DNA of 7,610 nucleotides, taken from NCBI GenBank assembly GCA_029261305.1, contig JAJDBO010000166.1, positions 1 to 7,610 of the forward strand, read 5' to 3'. The notes under the pieces were generated by a model. It did no database searches, had not been told where the DNA came from, and was given only the letters and a program-made list of their open reading frames with translations. The position numbers and the translations under genes were made by a program. Of the stretch, positions 1 to 6,922 are shown in pieces. Position 1 is the first letter of the stretch, and the number at the start of each line of letters is the position of its first letter. Source of the stretch: Nitrospirales bacterium. GTDB taxonomy: Bacteria > Nitrospirota > Nitrospiria > Nitrospirales > UBA8639.

Positions 1-1581
1 GATCGCGACGAAGGCAGTAATGCCGAAGCGGGACGCGAAATGCTCGAATCCGGGGATTGGATTTCTCCCACGCTGAACTATGAACCGCGCTATGCTAAAC
101 CTGCGTTTGTCTATTGGGTCATCGCAAGCACCTATGCCCTATTCGGGGAGAATGAATTCACGGCTCGATTGCCTTCCGCAATGTTTGGGCTCGGTCTGCT
201 CTTTCTTCAATACTTTTTCTTGAATCGATTTTTTGGGTCCACCATCGCTTTTAGTGGAGCACTCATTCTCCTGCTCAACGCAGAGTTCGTCGGTCTTCAT
301 CGCATGGTCATGACTGACCCGGAACTCGTGTTTTTTACCACATTGGCCACCTATGGCTTTTGGCTGGGATTTCTCGAAAACGGTCGCGATCGGAATTTTC
401 TCTGGCTCTTTTATATTGGCATGGCCCTGGCCATGCTCGCGAAAGGGCCAGTAGGCATTATCATTCCCCTGCTGGCCGTGATTCCCTATCTCACGCTCAC
501 CCGTCAGTGGAAAACCTATTTTGCCCAAGGGAAGCCACTCATCGGCTGGGCGGTATTCATTGCCATTGCCGCACCATGGTATCTCGCCATGTTTGCCATT
601 CATGGCGCGGACTATGCCGCAGCCGCTCAAGCCAATACCACCGGACGATTTGCCAATCCTATGGAAGGCCACGGAGGCACGTTATTCTTTTATCTTCCGG
701 TGCTTCTTGTTGGGTTTTTTCCGTGGAGTGGATTTCTTCCTGTCACGGTGTATCAATCTTTGAAAGAATGGAAGTTGTTTCGATCTGGAGAAAAGGACCC
801 CAAGGGAGAAGAAGGGCTGTTATTATTTTCGACCCTATGGATACTAGGCATTCTGGTGTTCTTCACAATTTCGGCAACACGACTCCCGCATTATATCCTG
901 CCGTTGTTTCCTGCAGCATCATTGCTCGTCGCAGTGTTTTGGGCTCGTTGCCTCTCCGAGACAACACCTACAGGCCTCAAATTATCCGTTCGAATTATTC
1001 TCGTCACCGGATACCTTCTCAGTATTCTCCTAGTCTCGCTCCCGGCTATTTATGAATACTTTCAACAAAAAATTGCCCTAGAATTTCCAGTGGCGCAAAT
1101 GGTGGGAGTGGGGATAACCCCTTTGGTTTTGGGGGCAGGAGTCTTTATCAGTGTCGTACTGTTTCGTCACTTTGTGTGGCATGACACCAAACGACCTCAG
1201 GCGTTTTGGATTCTTTCTGGTGCCATGGGAGCCTTGCTGATTATTGTGCTCGTCTTCGCCCTGCCACACTATGGAAAATATTTCATTAATCCACCACAAG
1301 AGCTCGCCACCATCGCCGGGGTGACCCTTGGATCAGGCGATGCACTCGTCCAGTTTGGACGAAAGCGCCCTTCGTTAGCGTTTTACGCAAAACGCAAGGT
1401 GCACTTTATTAGCCCAGGGGAAGATGAACTCTTTACACCTCATGTAAAGAATAAGGGACACCTCATGGTCATCCTCCAATCAAACAAACACCCCAGACTC
1501 CCCCATCCGATTTCTCAATTTAAGCCCGTCCAGCAAAAAGACGGATGGGTCCTGCTGTCGAGTGAAGCGCTGATCCACTGA
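1..1581 (+). CDS. ArnT/PMT-like GT-C membrane glycosyltransferase, 5' partial
   Basis: Seen: the frame is open from the first base to the TGA at 1579-1581, giving 526 codons. The ATG at 40 is probably internal, because the codons before it (D-R-D-E-G-S-N-A-E-A-G-R) continue the family's first periplasmic loop, normally DExxYAEIxREM, with the acidic D-E pair at codons 3-4. A first membrane helix must lie upstream of the window. Counting from the ATG at 40, further family marks are MTDPELVFF (91-99), a helix with AKGPVG (134-139), APWYLAM (178-184), the HGG-FFYLPVLLVGFFPW stretch (211-229) and RLPHYILPLFPA in the second half. There are many hydrophobic segments and a soluble C-terminal tail. 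Known: GT39/GT83-type enzymes move sugars from polyprenyl-phosphate donors to lipid A or protein on the periplasmic side of the inner membrane. Inferred: same general reaction; donor and acceptor cannot be read from sequence. The gene is convergent with the PAP2 gene. Very sure of the superfamily, unsure of the substrate. Confidence 0.9.
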   Translation, partial: DRDEGSNAEAGREMLESGDWISPTLNYEPRYAKPAFVYWVIASTYALFGENEFTARLPSAMFGLGLLFLQYFFLNRFFGSTIAFSGALILLLNAEFVGLHRMVMTDPELVFFTTLATYGFWLGFLENGRDRNFLWLFYIGMALAMLAKGPVGIIIPLLAVIPYLTLTRQWKTYFAQGKPLIGWAVFIAIAAPWYLAMFAIHGADYAAAAQANTTGRFANPMEGHGGTLFFYLPVLLVGFFPWSGFLPVTVYQSLKEWKLFRSGEKDPKGEEGLLLFSTLWILGILVFFTISATRLPHYILPLFPAASLLVAVFWARCLSETTPTGLKLSVRIILVTGYLLSILLVSLPAIYEYFQQKIALEFPVAQMVGVGITPLVLGAGVFISVVLFRHFVWHDTKRPQAFWILSGAMGALLIIVLVFALPHYGKYFINPPQELATIAGVTLGSGDALVQFGRKRPSLAFYAKRKVHFISPGEDELFTPHVKNKGHLMVILQSNKHPRLPHPISQFKPVQQKDGWVLLSSEALIH

Positions 1582-1604
1582 GATTCGTGATGCAAAATCC
1601 ATGA

Positions 1605-1665
1605 GACGTCATACGTAGAGACCCTACAATATTTTGGAGGTTCCCGCCTTACGCATGACGGCGTC
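1605..1665. terminator. Imperfect inverted repeat between convergent genes, possible bidirectional terminator
   Basis: Bases 1607-1616 (CGTCATACGT) pair with 1651-1660 (ACGCATGACG). On the minus transcript this is a 10-pair stem with one G-U pair; on the plus transcript that pair is an A-C mismatch. A three-base bulge then allows two more pairs, out to 1605 and 1665. The loop is long (34 bases) and no clear T-run follows on either strand, so it is not a classic intrinsic terminator. Position supports a role: it fills the 86-base space between the stop codons of the glycosyltransferase and PAP2 genes. It could equally be chance. Confidence 0.3.
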
Positions 1666-1667
1666 CC

Positions 1668-2699
1668 CTACTGCAAAGGAATGAGCCCATTGAGTCCTCG
1701 AAACGTCACCATCACCCCGACTAGAAAAAAACTCAGGAAAATTTCCCGTACCAGTAGTGACTGATCCACTTCTTCCTGCTGCCCAGCAAACCGGATCCAC
1801 CACACTAGGCCAGCCAAAATGGCTAACACCACCACCAATGGGGAATGGGTTGTGAGTGCGAGCCCTAACCCGATCAGCAAGGTGCATTGAAACATGGCAT
1901 CATTGAACGCGGGCGGAGCATGGAGATTATTCCAAATAAGATTCCAGCGAACGGCAATTCCCCCAAACAACATGAATAAACCGAGCCAATCCATGCTGAC
2001 CGCCAAACCTCCGGAAATGGAGGGACGAAAAGTAATCCAAAAAAGGGCAAGCCCTCCAACTAAAAGCGGCAATCCCTGAGGAAGCGCTTGGTATAACGAT
2101 TCCCGCCATTCCTTATAGGGACGGGCACAGACATATCCCACGAGATAACCAAGGACAGCCCCAACAATCACATCGGTGGGAAAATGTGAACCGCGAAGAA
2201 AACGGCTCAAGGCGACAAATGACGCCGCGCCATACCATGCCCAGGCCATCCGTGGGAAATAACGCGCGAACACCGTAGCGACGGCAAATGACGCGGCGGA
2301 ATGACCAGAAGGAAAGGCATCGAGACCTCCCTGAAAAGACGGGCCATAGCCAAAGGCATCTTGGTGGGTCCATCGAGGACGGGGACGGCCAATCACGTGC
2401 TTAGGAATTTGTACGACAATGCCTGCCATCGCATGCGCCACAAAGCTATCAATCGCCGCCTGGCGAAAGACATCTTTTTTCCAAAGGTAACCCACGAGGA
2501 GAAACCCGATACCAATCAGCACCAAGGTCACACCATGGCCAAGCCGATTACCAAAATTTCCTACCTGTTCAATGATAGGATCTTGAAGCGACCGCACAAA
2601 CAACACCGCTTGATAGTCCAGCTGAGACAGAGCATACACGGAAAGGAAAAACACCAGGCAGGAGAGCACCACCACTGTGAGAGATTTGATTCGGCTCAT
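1668..2699 (-). CDS. PAP2-superfamily membrane phosphatase with extra C-terminal membrane region
   Basis: Seen (343 residues from the ATG at 2699): all three PAP2 motifs are intact. K100-x6-R107-P108 is in KHVIGRPRP, PSGH is at 130-133, and S165-R166-x5-H172-x3-D176 is in SRFLRGSHFPTD. H133 and H172 are the expected catalytic histidines. A hydrophobic segment near 7-25 and several others flank the motifs. Residues 205-343 form a second hydrophobic region with about four possible membrane spans, beyond the usual PAP2 core. Known: the family hydrolyses phosphate from lipid phosphates such as undecaprenyl pyrophosphate, phosphatidylglycerol phosphate or lipid A, usually at the periplasmic face. 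Inferred: an inner-membrane lipid phosphatase of unknown substrate (BacA-independent C55-PP, PgpB-like or LpxE-like are all possible). Start: the frame extends to a TTG at 2726, but the ATG at 2699 has GAGGGG at 2708-2703 and begins with a typical M-S-R leader. It is the last gene of the minus-strand run, 51 bases after the propeller gene. Confidence 0.9.
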   Translation of the reverse strand: MSRIKSLTVVVLSCLVFFLSVYALSQLDYQAVLFVRSLQDPIIEQVGNFGNRLGHGVTLVLIGIGFLLVGYLWKKDVFRQAAIDSFVAHAMAGIVVQIPKHVIGRPRPRWTHQDAFGYGPSFQGGLDAFPSGHSAASFAVATVFARYFPRMAWAWYGAASFVALSRFLRGSHFPTDVIVGAVLGYLVGYVCARPYKEWRESLYQALPQGLPLLVGGLALFWITFRPSISGGLAVSMDWLGLFMLFGGIAVRWNLIWNNLHAPPAFNDAMFQCTLLIGLGLALTTHSPLVVVLAILAGLVWWIRFAGQQEEVDQSLLVREIFLSFFLVGVMVTFRGLNGLIPLQ

Positions 2700-2702
2700 G
2701 AG

Positions 2703-2708
2703 CCCCTC
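2703..2708 (-). promoter_or_regulatory. Ribosome binding site deciding the PAP2 start
   Basis: GAGGGG on the minus strand; counted from GAGG, five bases separate it from the ATG at 2699. The alternative TTG at 2726 has no comparable purine-rich site upstream, so the ATG is preferred. Confidence 0.6.
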
Positions 2709-2741
2709 ATTGAGACCGTAGGCCAAAGGAACATCAATAGA

Positions 2742-2765
2742 AATTGGTTCTCACGGAACCCAATC
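2742..2765 (-). terminator. Small hairpin over the propeller stop codon, possible weak terminator or attenuator
   Basis: On the minus strand a GGTTC/GAACC core closes a five-base loop (CGTGA) that contains the TGA stop of the propeller gene. Beyond a single bulged G the stem continues with ATT/AAT and a G-U pair, for about nine pairs, and TTTCT follows. The tail is short and the stem only moderately GC-rich, so termination would be partial at best. Its place between the propeller and PAP2 genes suggests it could lower PAP2 expression or protect the upstream mRNA end. This is inference from shape only. Confidence 0.35.
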
Positions 2766-3860
2766 TGCGAGGAACACGTTGAATTCACCGCGGGTGGTCG
2801 CATTGCGATCTGAAACCCACACGAGTTTCTTCCCGTCGGGGGAAAACATGGGGAAACTGTTGAAGTGGCCCTCAAACGTTATTTGTTCTGTGGCAGACCC
2901 ATCATCATTGACGAGGTGTAGTTGAAAGGCGGGTCGTCCCTTGTGGTCTGGAGGATTGGATAAATTTGAAGAAAAAATAATTCGCCGTCCATCAAAATGA
3001 AAATACGGTGCGAAGTTTGAGGCACCATTTGATGTCACCGCCCGCTTCTCCGACCCATCCGCATTCATGACATAGATTTCGAGATTGCCAGGCTCAACCA
3101 AGTTTTTGGCCAAAAGATCTTTGTAGGCTTGGAGTTCTTCGGGCGTTTGAGGATGCTGTGCGCGATATACGATCCGATTACTGTCAGGTGAAAAAAATGC
3201 GCCACCATCGTACCCAACCTCAGTGGTCAACCGCTTAACCCCCGTTCCATCAGTATTCATGGAGTAGAGATCAAGATCCCCATCTCTGACCGAGGTAAAC
3301 ACAATCTTGCGTCCATTGGGGGCAATGGTAGCCTCAGCATCATATCCAGGCGTCATGGTCATTCGTTGCATCTCTCGACCATCAAGCCTCACGGAATAAA
3401 TATCATGATCATCCAGAGGCCATCGATAGCGCTCGGTCCGTTCGGGCTTAGGTGGACATTTCAAGTCTGCCGCATGGGTCGATGAAAAAAGTACCCGCCG
3501 CCCTCCCTGATAGAAAAAACCACAAGTGGTTTCACCGTACCCCGTGCTCACGCGATAGGCATGTTCGCCATTTAGATCCATAATATACATCTGATAACAG
3601 TCTTGTATCGTACCACTGGCCGGATCCTTCGTTGATTGAAATATGAGGCGATCCCCATCGAATGAAAAATAGGCTTCCGCATTTTTTCCACCCACCGTCA
3701 GTTGTTTGATATTTGACAAATGTCGTTCAACTCCCTGTTTTGGGGCGGAAGGACCCCTCGACTTTGATTCAGCTGCCCAAACATCATAAGACCACGAGGC
3801 CATGACCACATACACCATAATCAACAACCCAACACCGAACTTTGCCTTATTGATATTCAT
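2751..3860 (-). CDS. Secreted PD40/TolB-like beta-propeller protein
   Basis: Seen (369 residues from the ATG at 3860): a Sec signal peptide with a basic start (MNINKAKFG), a hydrophobic core near 9-25 and a likely cut after VWA. About six PD40-type repeats follow, centred on AEAYFSFDGDRLIF (61-74), GFFYQGGRRVLF (114-125), ATIAPNGRKIVF (177-188), AFFSPDSNRIVY (221-232), PYFHFDGRRIIF (285-296) and PMFSPDGKKLVW (337-348). Each is paired with a D/E-x-Y-x-M-N-x-D-G type strand. This fits a six-bladed propeller. The N-terminal TolB domain is absent, so it should not be called tolB; such proteins are often auto-named 'biopolymer transporter Tol'. Three cysteines (88, 113, 135) lie in the first two repeats, with an insert C-P-P-K-P-E after repeat two. 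Known: these propellers bind proteins or sugars in the periplasm. Inferred: a periplasmic or surface partner of the M1 peptidase just upstream. The frame reaches a TTG at 3872, but the ATG at 3860 has the better binding site. Confidence 0.88.
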   Translation of the reverse strand: MNINKAKFGVGLLIMVYVVMASWSYDVWAAESKSRGPSAPKQGVERHLSNIKQLTVGGKNAEAYFSFDGDRLIFQSTKDPASGTIQDCYQMYIMDLNGEHAYRVSTGYGETTCGFFYQGGRRVLFSSTHAADLKCPPKPERTERYRWPLDDHDIYSVRLDGREMQRMTMTPGYDAEATIAPNGRKIVFTSVRDGDLDLYSMNTDGTGVKRLTTEVGYDGGAFFSPDSNRIVYRAQHPQTPEELQAYKDLLAKNLVEPGNLEIYVMNADGSEKRAVTSNGASNFAPYFHFDGRRIIFSSNLSNPPDHKGRPAFQLHLVNDDGSATEQITFEGHFNSFPMFSPDGKKLVWVSDRNATTRGEFNVFLADWVP

Positions 3861-3864
3861 ACAT

Positions 3865-3870
3865 CTCCTC
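3865..3870 (-). promoter_or_regulatory. Ribosome binding site of the propeller gene, overlapping the peptidase stop codon
   Basis: GAGGAG on the minus strand lies four bases before the ATG at 3860 and shares bases with the TGA (3871-3869) of the peptidase gene. This argues for the ATG start over the TTG at 3872, and for translational coupling of the two genes. Confidence 0.75.
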
Positions 3871-6016
3871 AAGCGGCTTGCAGATCAACAGTAAGCTCTT
3901 GTGCCTGGGGCACAAAGGAACCGCGTGCCACCACCTTTCCATGTTGATATACCAAATAACTATCCCATCCATAAAAAAAGAGCAGCCGTGCCACGGGTTT
4001 CACCGCGTCCGGGGTCAATCCAAAAAATACCGTCCCAACATGATCAGGATGTTTCGGATTGGCGCAGCTCAAAAGAACCGCCGTATTTTCCCCAGAAAAG
4101 GTTGTGCCCTCAATGGTGAGGTCTTGGTCCTTGTAGGTCACACGCGACCCACACCAGCGTAACACCTCTGCCGTCACCGCATTCTGTGTTGGCCCACCAA
4201 ACGCCAGTACCGATTGAGGCTTTTTCGTTCCATCAGATCCCTCCAACCAAACGACATCATCCTGCTGTGATCGAATGCGGTCAAGCGCAGCCTGAAAAAC
4301 ACCCTGATCGGTCTCGACTGTTGGCACAGATACCGCACGCTGTTGATCCGTCACCCACAGATTCAACATTGGAGATATTTGGCTGCGGGTGAGACGCCGA
4401 AAGGCTTCAAATCTAGGATCAATAGTTAGGCGGCGAGGCTTACTGGGTACCCATACCGACATCATTTGATTCTTCACTCGGAGGTCCAAAGTCGCATGAT
4501 AGTCTTCTGCCTGGTCAAATTGAATGCTCACCGGAACTTGCAACCGATACACATCCCCGGTCTGAGACACCCGAAGACGAATCCAAAACCCCTCTCGCTG
4601 ATCAGGTTGAACTTGTGCTTCTTGAATCGCAAGTATCGGGGCACCTGGCCGTTTTACCCATTGCGTAAAAAACCAGGACAAGTCCGTTTTTGCTGTATCT
4701 TCAAACACGCGTTGTAACTGAGGCCATCCAGCATAATGTCCCGTATACTCCGCCACCAACTGACGCACGCCGTAAAAAAAATCGCGATCGCCAATCTGTC
4801 TTCGCAACATATGAAAAATCATCGCGGTCTTTTGATACCCGATGGCATTGTCTAATCGATTTTCTTTATGATGAAACTTCACCACCGCGTAGTCATCTTC
4901 CGGCTGACTGTACAGGCTAAATTCCACCATCATACGCCGACGATGAGAAACAGCCTGATCTTGACCTTCAAACCGTTCATCGTAATAGTAATTGGCCAAA
5001 TACGTAGTCAGCCCTTCAACCCAATTCCCCGTCGCCAAACGATTCAGCACCGAATTCCCGATCCACGAATGCACGACCTCATGACCAAGTGAATAGGGTT
5101 GCGTGTAGCCTCGCTTGATGACGCGGCTTCCCAAAAGGGTAAACGACGGCAGTCCCAACCCACTGGGGAAAAAGTTTTCCACAACCGCAAACTGCGGGAA
5201 GGGATAGGGCCCCAAGATCTCCGTGTAAAATTCTAAATACTGAGCTATCGCGTCTAAATACTGCCCCGATAAATGATCGTCCTCAGGAAACAAGTACGTG
5301 GCGATTTCAATACCCTGCCAGTCTCGCTTCTGCTTCACAAATCGATTCGCGGCCAGAGTCAACGCTTCGGTATTCACCTGAGTCCGCCATTTTGCATTGG
5401 ATGTCTGCCCTTGTTTCTCATATGATTTTTCCTGGCCATGGGTCACGGCTCGCCAATCATTGGGGAGCGTAACGGTGACATGAAACGTAGCCAAGGATCC
5501 AAGGATATCAGGATACCAAGAGGTTTCCGAGGTCAAGTACACGCCTTCTTCCCCGATATGGCCCATCGTCTTATCAGGTCGCACAAAGCGCAAACCTGGC
5601 GCTGCACGGGGGGGGTCGTTGATCTCGCCACGATACATAATCCGCAGGCTGAGGGCCTCACGATTATCCGAAAGAGGGGGCAGATGAATCTCAACTGTCC
5701 GCGTCACAGATACTTCTTCAGATCCCTGAGGTCCCTTTGATGTGTGCAACACCTCTTCCCAAAAGTCTAAGGCACCCCCACCCACAAACACCTCTTGAAT
5801 TTCCAAAGCAGGGTTCAAACTCAAATGGATCACCGAGTGATCCCTCGGCAGTCCAACTAATTGAATGGTGTCTTGTGCCACAATCGTATGGCTTGATGGA
5901 TCAAGCTCCACCACTAAATCATGGTGTTGAATTTTCAACTCAGCAGCATGACTCGATAAGCCCATACCAACCCATGCCAACAGCCCATACGCAATGACCA
6001 CAAGATATCCTTTCAT
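3869..6016 (-). CDS. Secreted M1-family (gluzincin) metallopeptidase
   Basis: Seen (715 residues): a signal peptide with hydrophobic core near 4-20 and likely cut around SSHAA (21-25). A beta-rich N-terminal domain follows (about 26-230). The catalytic domain has VVEN at 278-281 in the place of the family GAMEN exopeptidase motif. The zinc site is HEVVH (312-316) with the third ligand E334 in NWVEGLTTYL, and the candidate catalytic tyrosine is Y394 in AIGYQKTAM. A beta-rich region (about 455-535) and a C-terminal domain (about 536-715, with cysteines 622 and 651) complete it. Known: M1 enzymes remove N-terminal residues from peptides using one zinc ion, and many bacterial secreted members share this VVEN, EGLTTYL form. 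Inferred: periplasmic peptide or protein trimming; an exact substrate cannot be named. The ATG directly follows the ftsY TAA (TAAATG). A GGGAG inside the ftsY end, 11 bases upstream, may serve as binding site. All zinc-binding residues are present, so it should be active. Confidence 0.93.
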   Translation of the reverse strand: MKGYLVVIAYGLLAWVGMGLSSHAAELKIQHHDLVVELDPSSHTIVAQDTIQLVGLPRDHSVIHLSLNPALEIQEVFVGGGALDFWEEVLHTSKGPQGSEEVSVTRTVEIHLPPLSDNREALSLRIMYRGEINDPPRAAPGLRFVRPDKTMGHIGEEGVYLTSETSWYPDILGSLATFHVTVTLPNDWRAVTHGQEKSYEKQGQTSNAKWRTQVNTEALTLAANRFVKQKRDWQGIEIATYLFPEDDHLSGQYLDAIAQYLEFYTEILGPYPFPQFAVVENFFPSGLGLPSFTLLGSRVIKRGYTQPYSLGHEVVHSWIGNSVLNRLATGNWVEGLTTYLANYYYDERFEGQDQAVSHRRRMMVEFSLYSQPEDDYAVVKFHHKENRLDNAIGYQKTAMIFHMLRRQIGDRDFFYGVRQLVAEYTGHYAGWPQLQRVFEDTAKTDLSWFFTQWVKRPGAPILAIQEAQVQPDQREGFWIRLRVSQTGDVYRLQVPVSIQFDQAEDYHATLDLRVKNQMMSVWVPSKPRRLTIDPRFEAFRRLTRSQISPMLNLWVTDQQRAVSVPTVETDQGVFQAALDRIRSQQDDVVWLEGSDGTKKPQSVLAFGGPTQNAVTAEVLRWCGSRVTYKDQDLTIEGTTFSGENTAVLLSCANPKHPDHVGTVFFGLTPDAVKPVARLLFFYGWDSYLVYQHGKVVARGSFVPQAQELTVDLQAA

Positions 6017-6922
6017 TTACTCTTGAACTCCCAACAACGCATCCGCAAATTCTTCTGCATGAAAATCTTGAAGATCCTCTTCCTGTTCACCCACCCCAAT
6101 GAGGCGCACAGGAATTGAAAATTCTTCGGCTATTGCCACCACGACACCGCCCTTTGCCGTACCATCTAGCTTGGTCAAGGCCAAACCCGTCACACCGATG
6201 GCCTCATGAAATTGTTTGGCTTGGGCCAGAGCATTTTGTCCAATCGTCCCATCCAACGTTAACAATATTTCATGTGGAGCCCCCGGCATTTCACGATCGA
6301 TCACGCGCTTCATCTTCTTTAACTCATCCATCAAATTGATCTTCGTGTGCAAACGTCCAGCCGTATCAATGAGCACGACATCGACCCCTCGTGCCTTAGC
6401 CGCCGCGATGCCATCAAACACCACAGCCGACGGATCGGAACCTTGTCGATGCTTGATCACATCTGCGCCAATGCGATTTCCCCAAATCTCCAATTGCTCA
6501 ATAGCCGCTGCCCGAAACGTATCGGCGGCCACGAGTAACGGGACCAAACCTTGACGCTTCAACCGACTGGCAAGCTTGGCCATACTCGTGGTTTTTCCAA
6601 CACCATTGACTCCTACCGCGAGAATCACAAACGGTTTGGGGCCGGATCGAATAATGGTTTCCAATGTATCAGATTGCGCCGTGGCTAAAATCTCGATGAG
6701 GGTGTTTCGACATATGTGGATTGGATCCCCACCAACCTCATCTCGCAAACGCTCCATCAGACGATCCACTGCACGCACACCCACATCAGCGCCCAACAGT
6801 GCGGCCTCGACTTCTTCAAGGATGGCAGGATCATGCCCCTGCCCAACCAACTGCATGAGCGAACGATGCACGTTTTTCTGGGTTTTGACTAAGCCCTCTT
6901 TTAATCGATCAAACCATCCCAT
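6017..6922 (-). CDS. ftsY: Signal recognition particle receptor FtsY
   Basis: FtsY is the SRP-type GTPase that pairs with Ffh and 4.5S RNA to deliver nascent membrane proteins to SecYEG at the inner membrane. Seen (301 residues from the ATG at 6922): the amphipathic start MGWFDRLKEGLVKTQKN, typical of the N-domain helix that touches lipid; then GVNGVGKT P-loop at 104-111, DTFRAAA at 134-140, DTAGR at 186-190 and TKLDGTAKGG at 250-259. The closing stretch GVGEQEEDLQDF plus AEEFADALLG is characteristic of FtsY rather than Ffh, and there is no M domain. There is no long acidic A domain as in E. coli, so this is the short NG-type form. The frame can be read back to a GTG at 6970, but that adds 16 residues inside ybeY, and the ATG that overlaps the ybeY stop is the natural FtsY start. 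The small variation LDGTIGQNA, where LDATTGQNA is usual, is unlikely to matter. Confidence 0.97.
   Translation of the reverse strand: MGWFDRLKEGLVKTQKNVHRSLMQLVGQGHDPAILEEVEAALLGADVGVRAVDRLMERLRDEVGGDPIHICRNTLIEILATAQSDTLETIIRSGPKPFVILAVGVNGVGKTTSMAKLASRLKRQGLVPLLVAADTFRAAAIEQLEIWGNRIGADVIKHRQGSDPSAVVFDGIAAAKARGVDVVLIDTAGRLHTKINLMDELKKMKRVIDREMPGAPHEILLTLDGTIGQNALAQAKQFHEAIGVTGLALTKLDGTAKGGVVVAIAEEFSIPVRLIGVGEQEEDLQDFHAEEFADALLGVQE

Noticed and set aside
139..672. Long open frame antisense to the glycosyltransferase (177 codons)
   Set aside because: The product has no recognisable fold or hydrophobic pattern, and it lies wholly opposite a clear GT-C gene. It is a shadow of that gene's codon pattern.
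360..1055. 231-codon frame on the plus strand within the glycosyltransferase
   Set aside because: It is out of frame with the recognised glycosyltransferase motifs, is rich in Arg, Ser, His and Cys, and looks like an overlapping shadow.
2301..2813. Plus-strand open frame of 170 codons opposite PAP2 and the propeller end
   Set aside because: It is basic and low in structure, spans two real genes on the other strand and has no binding site or homology that I recognise.
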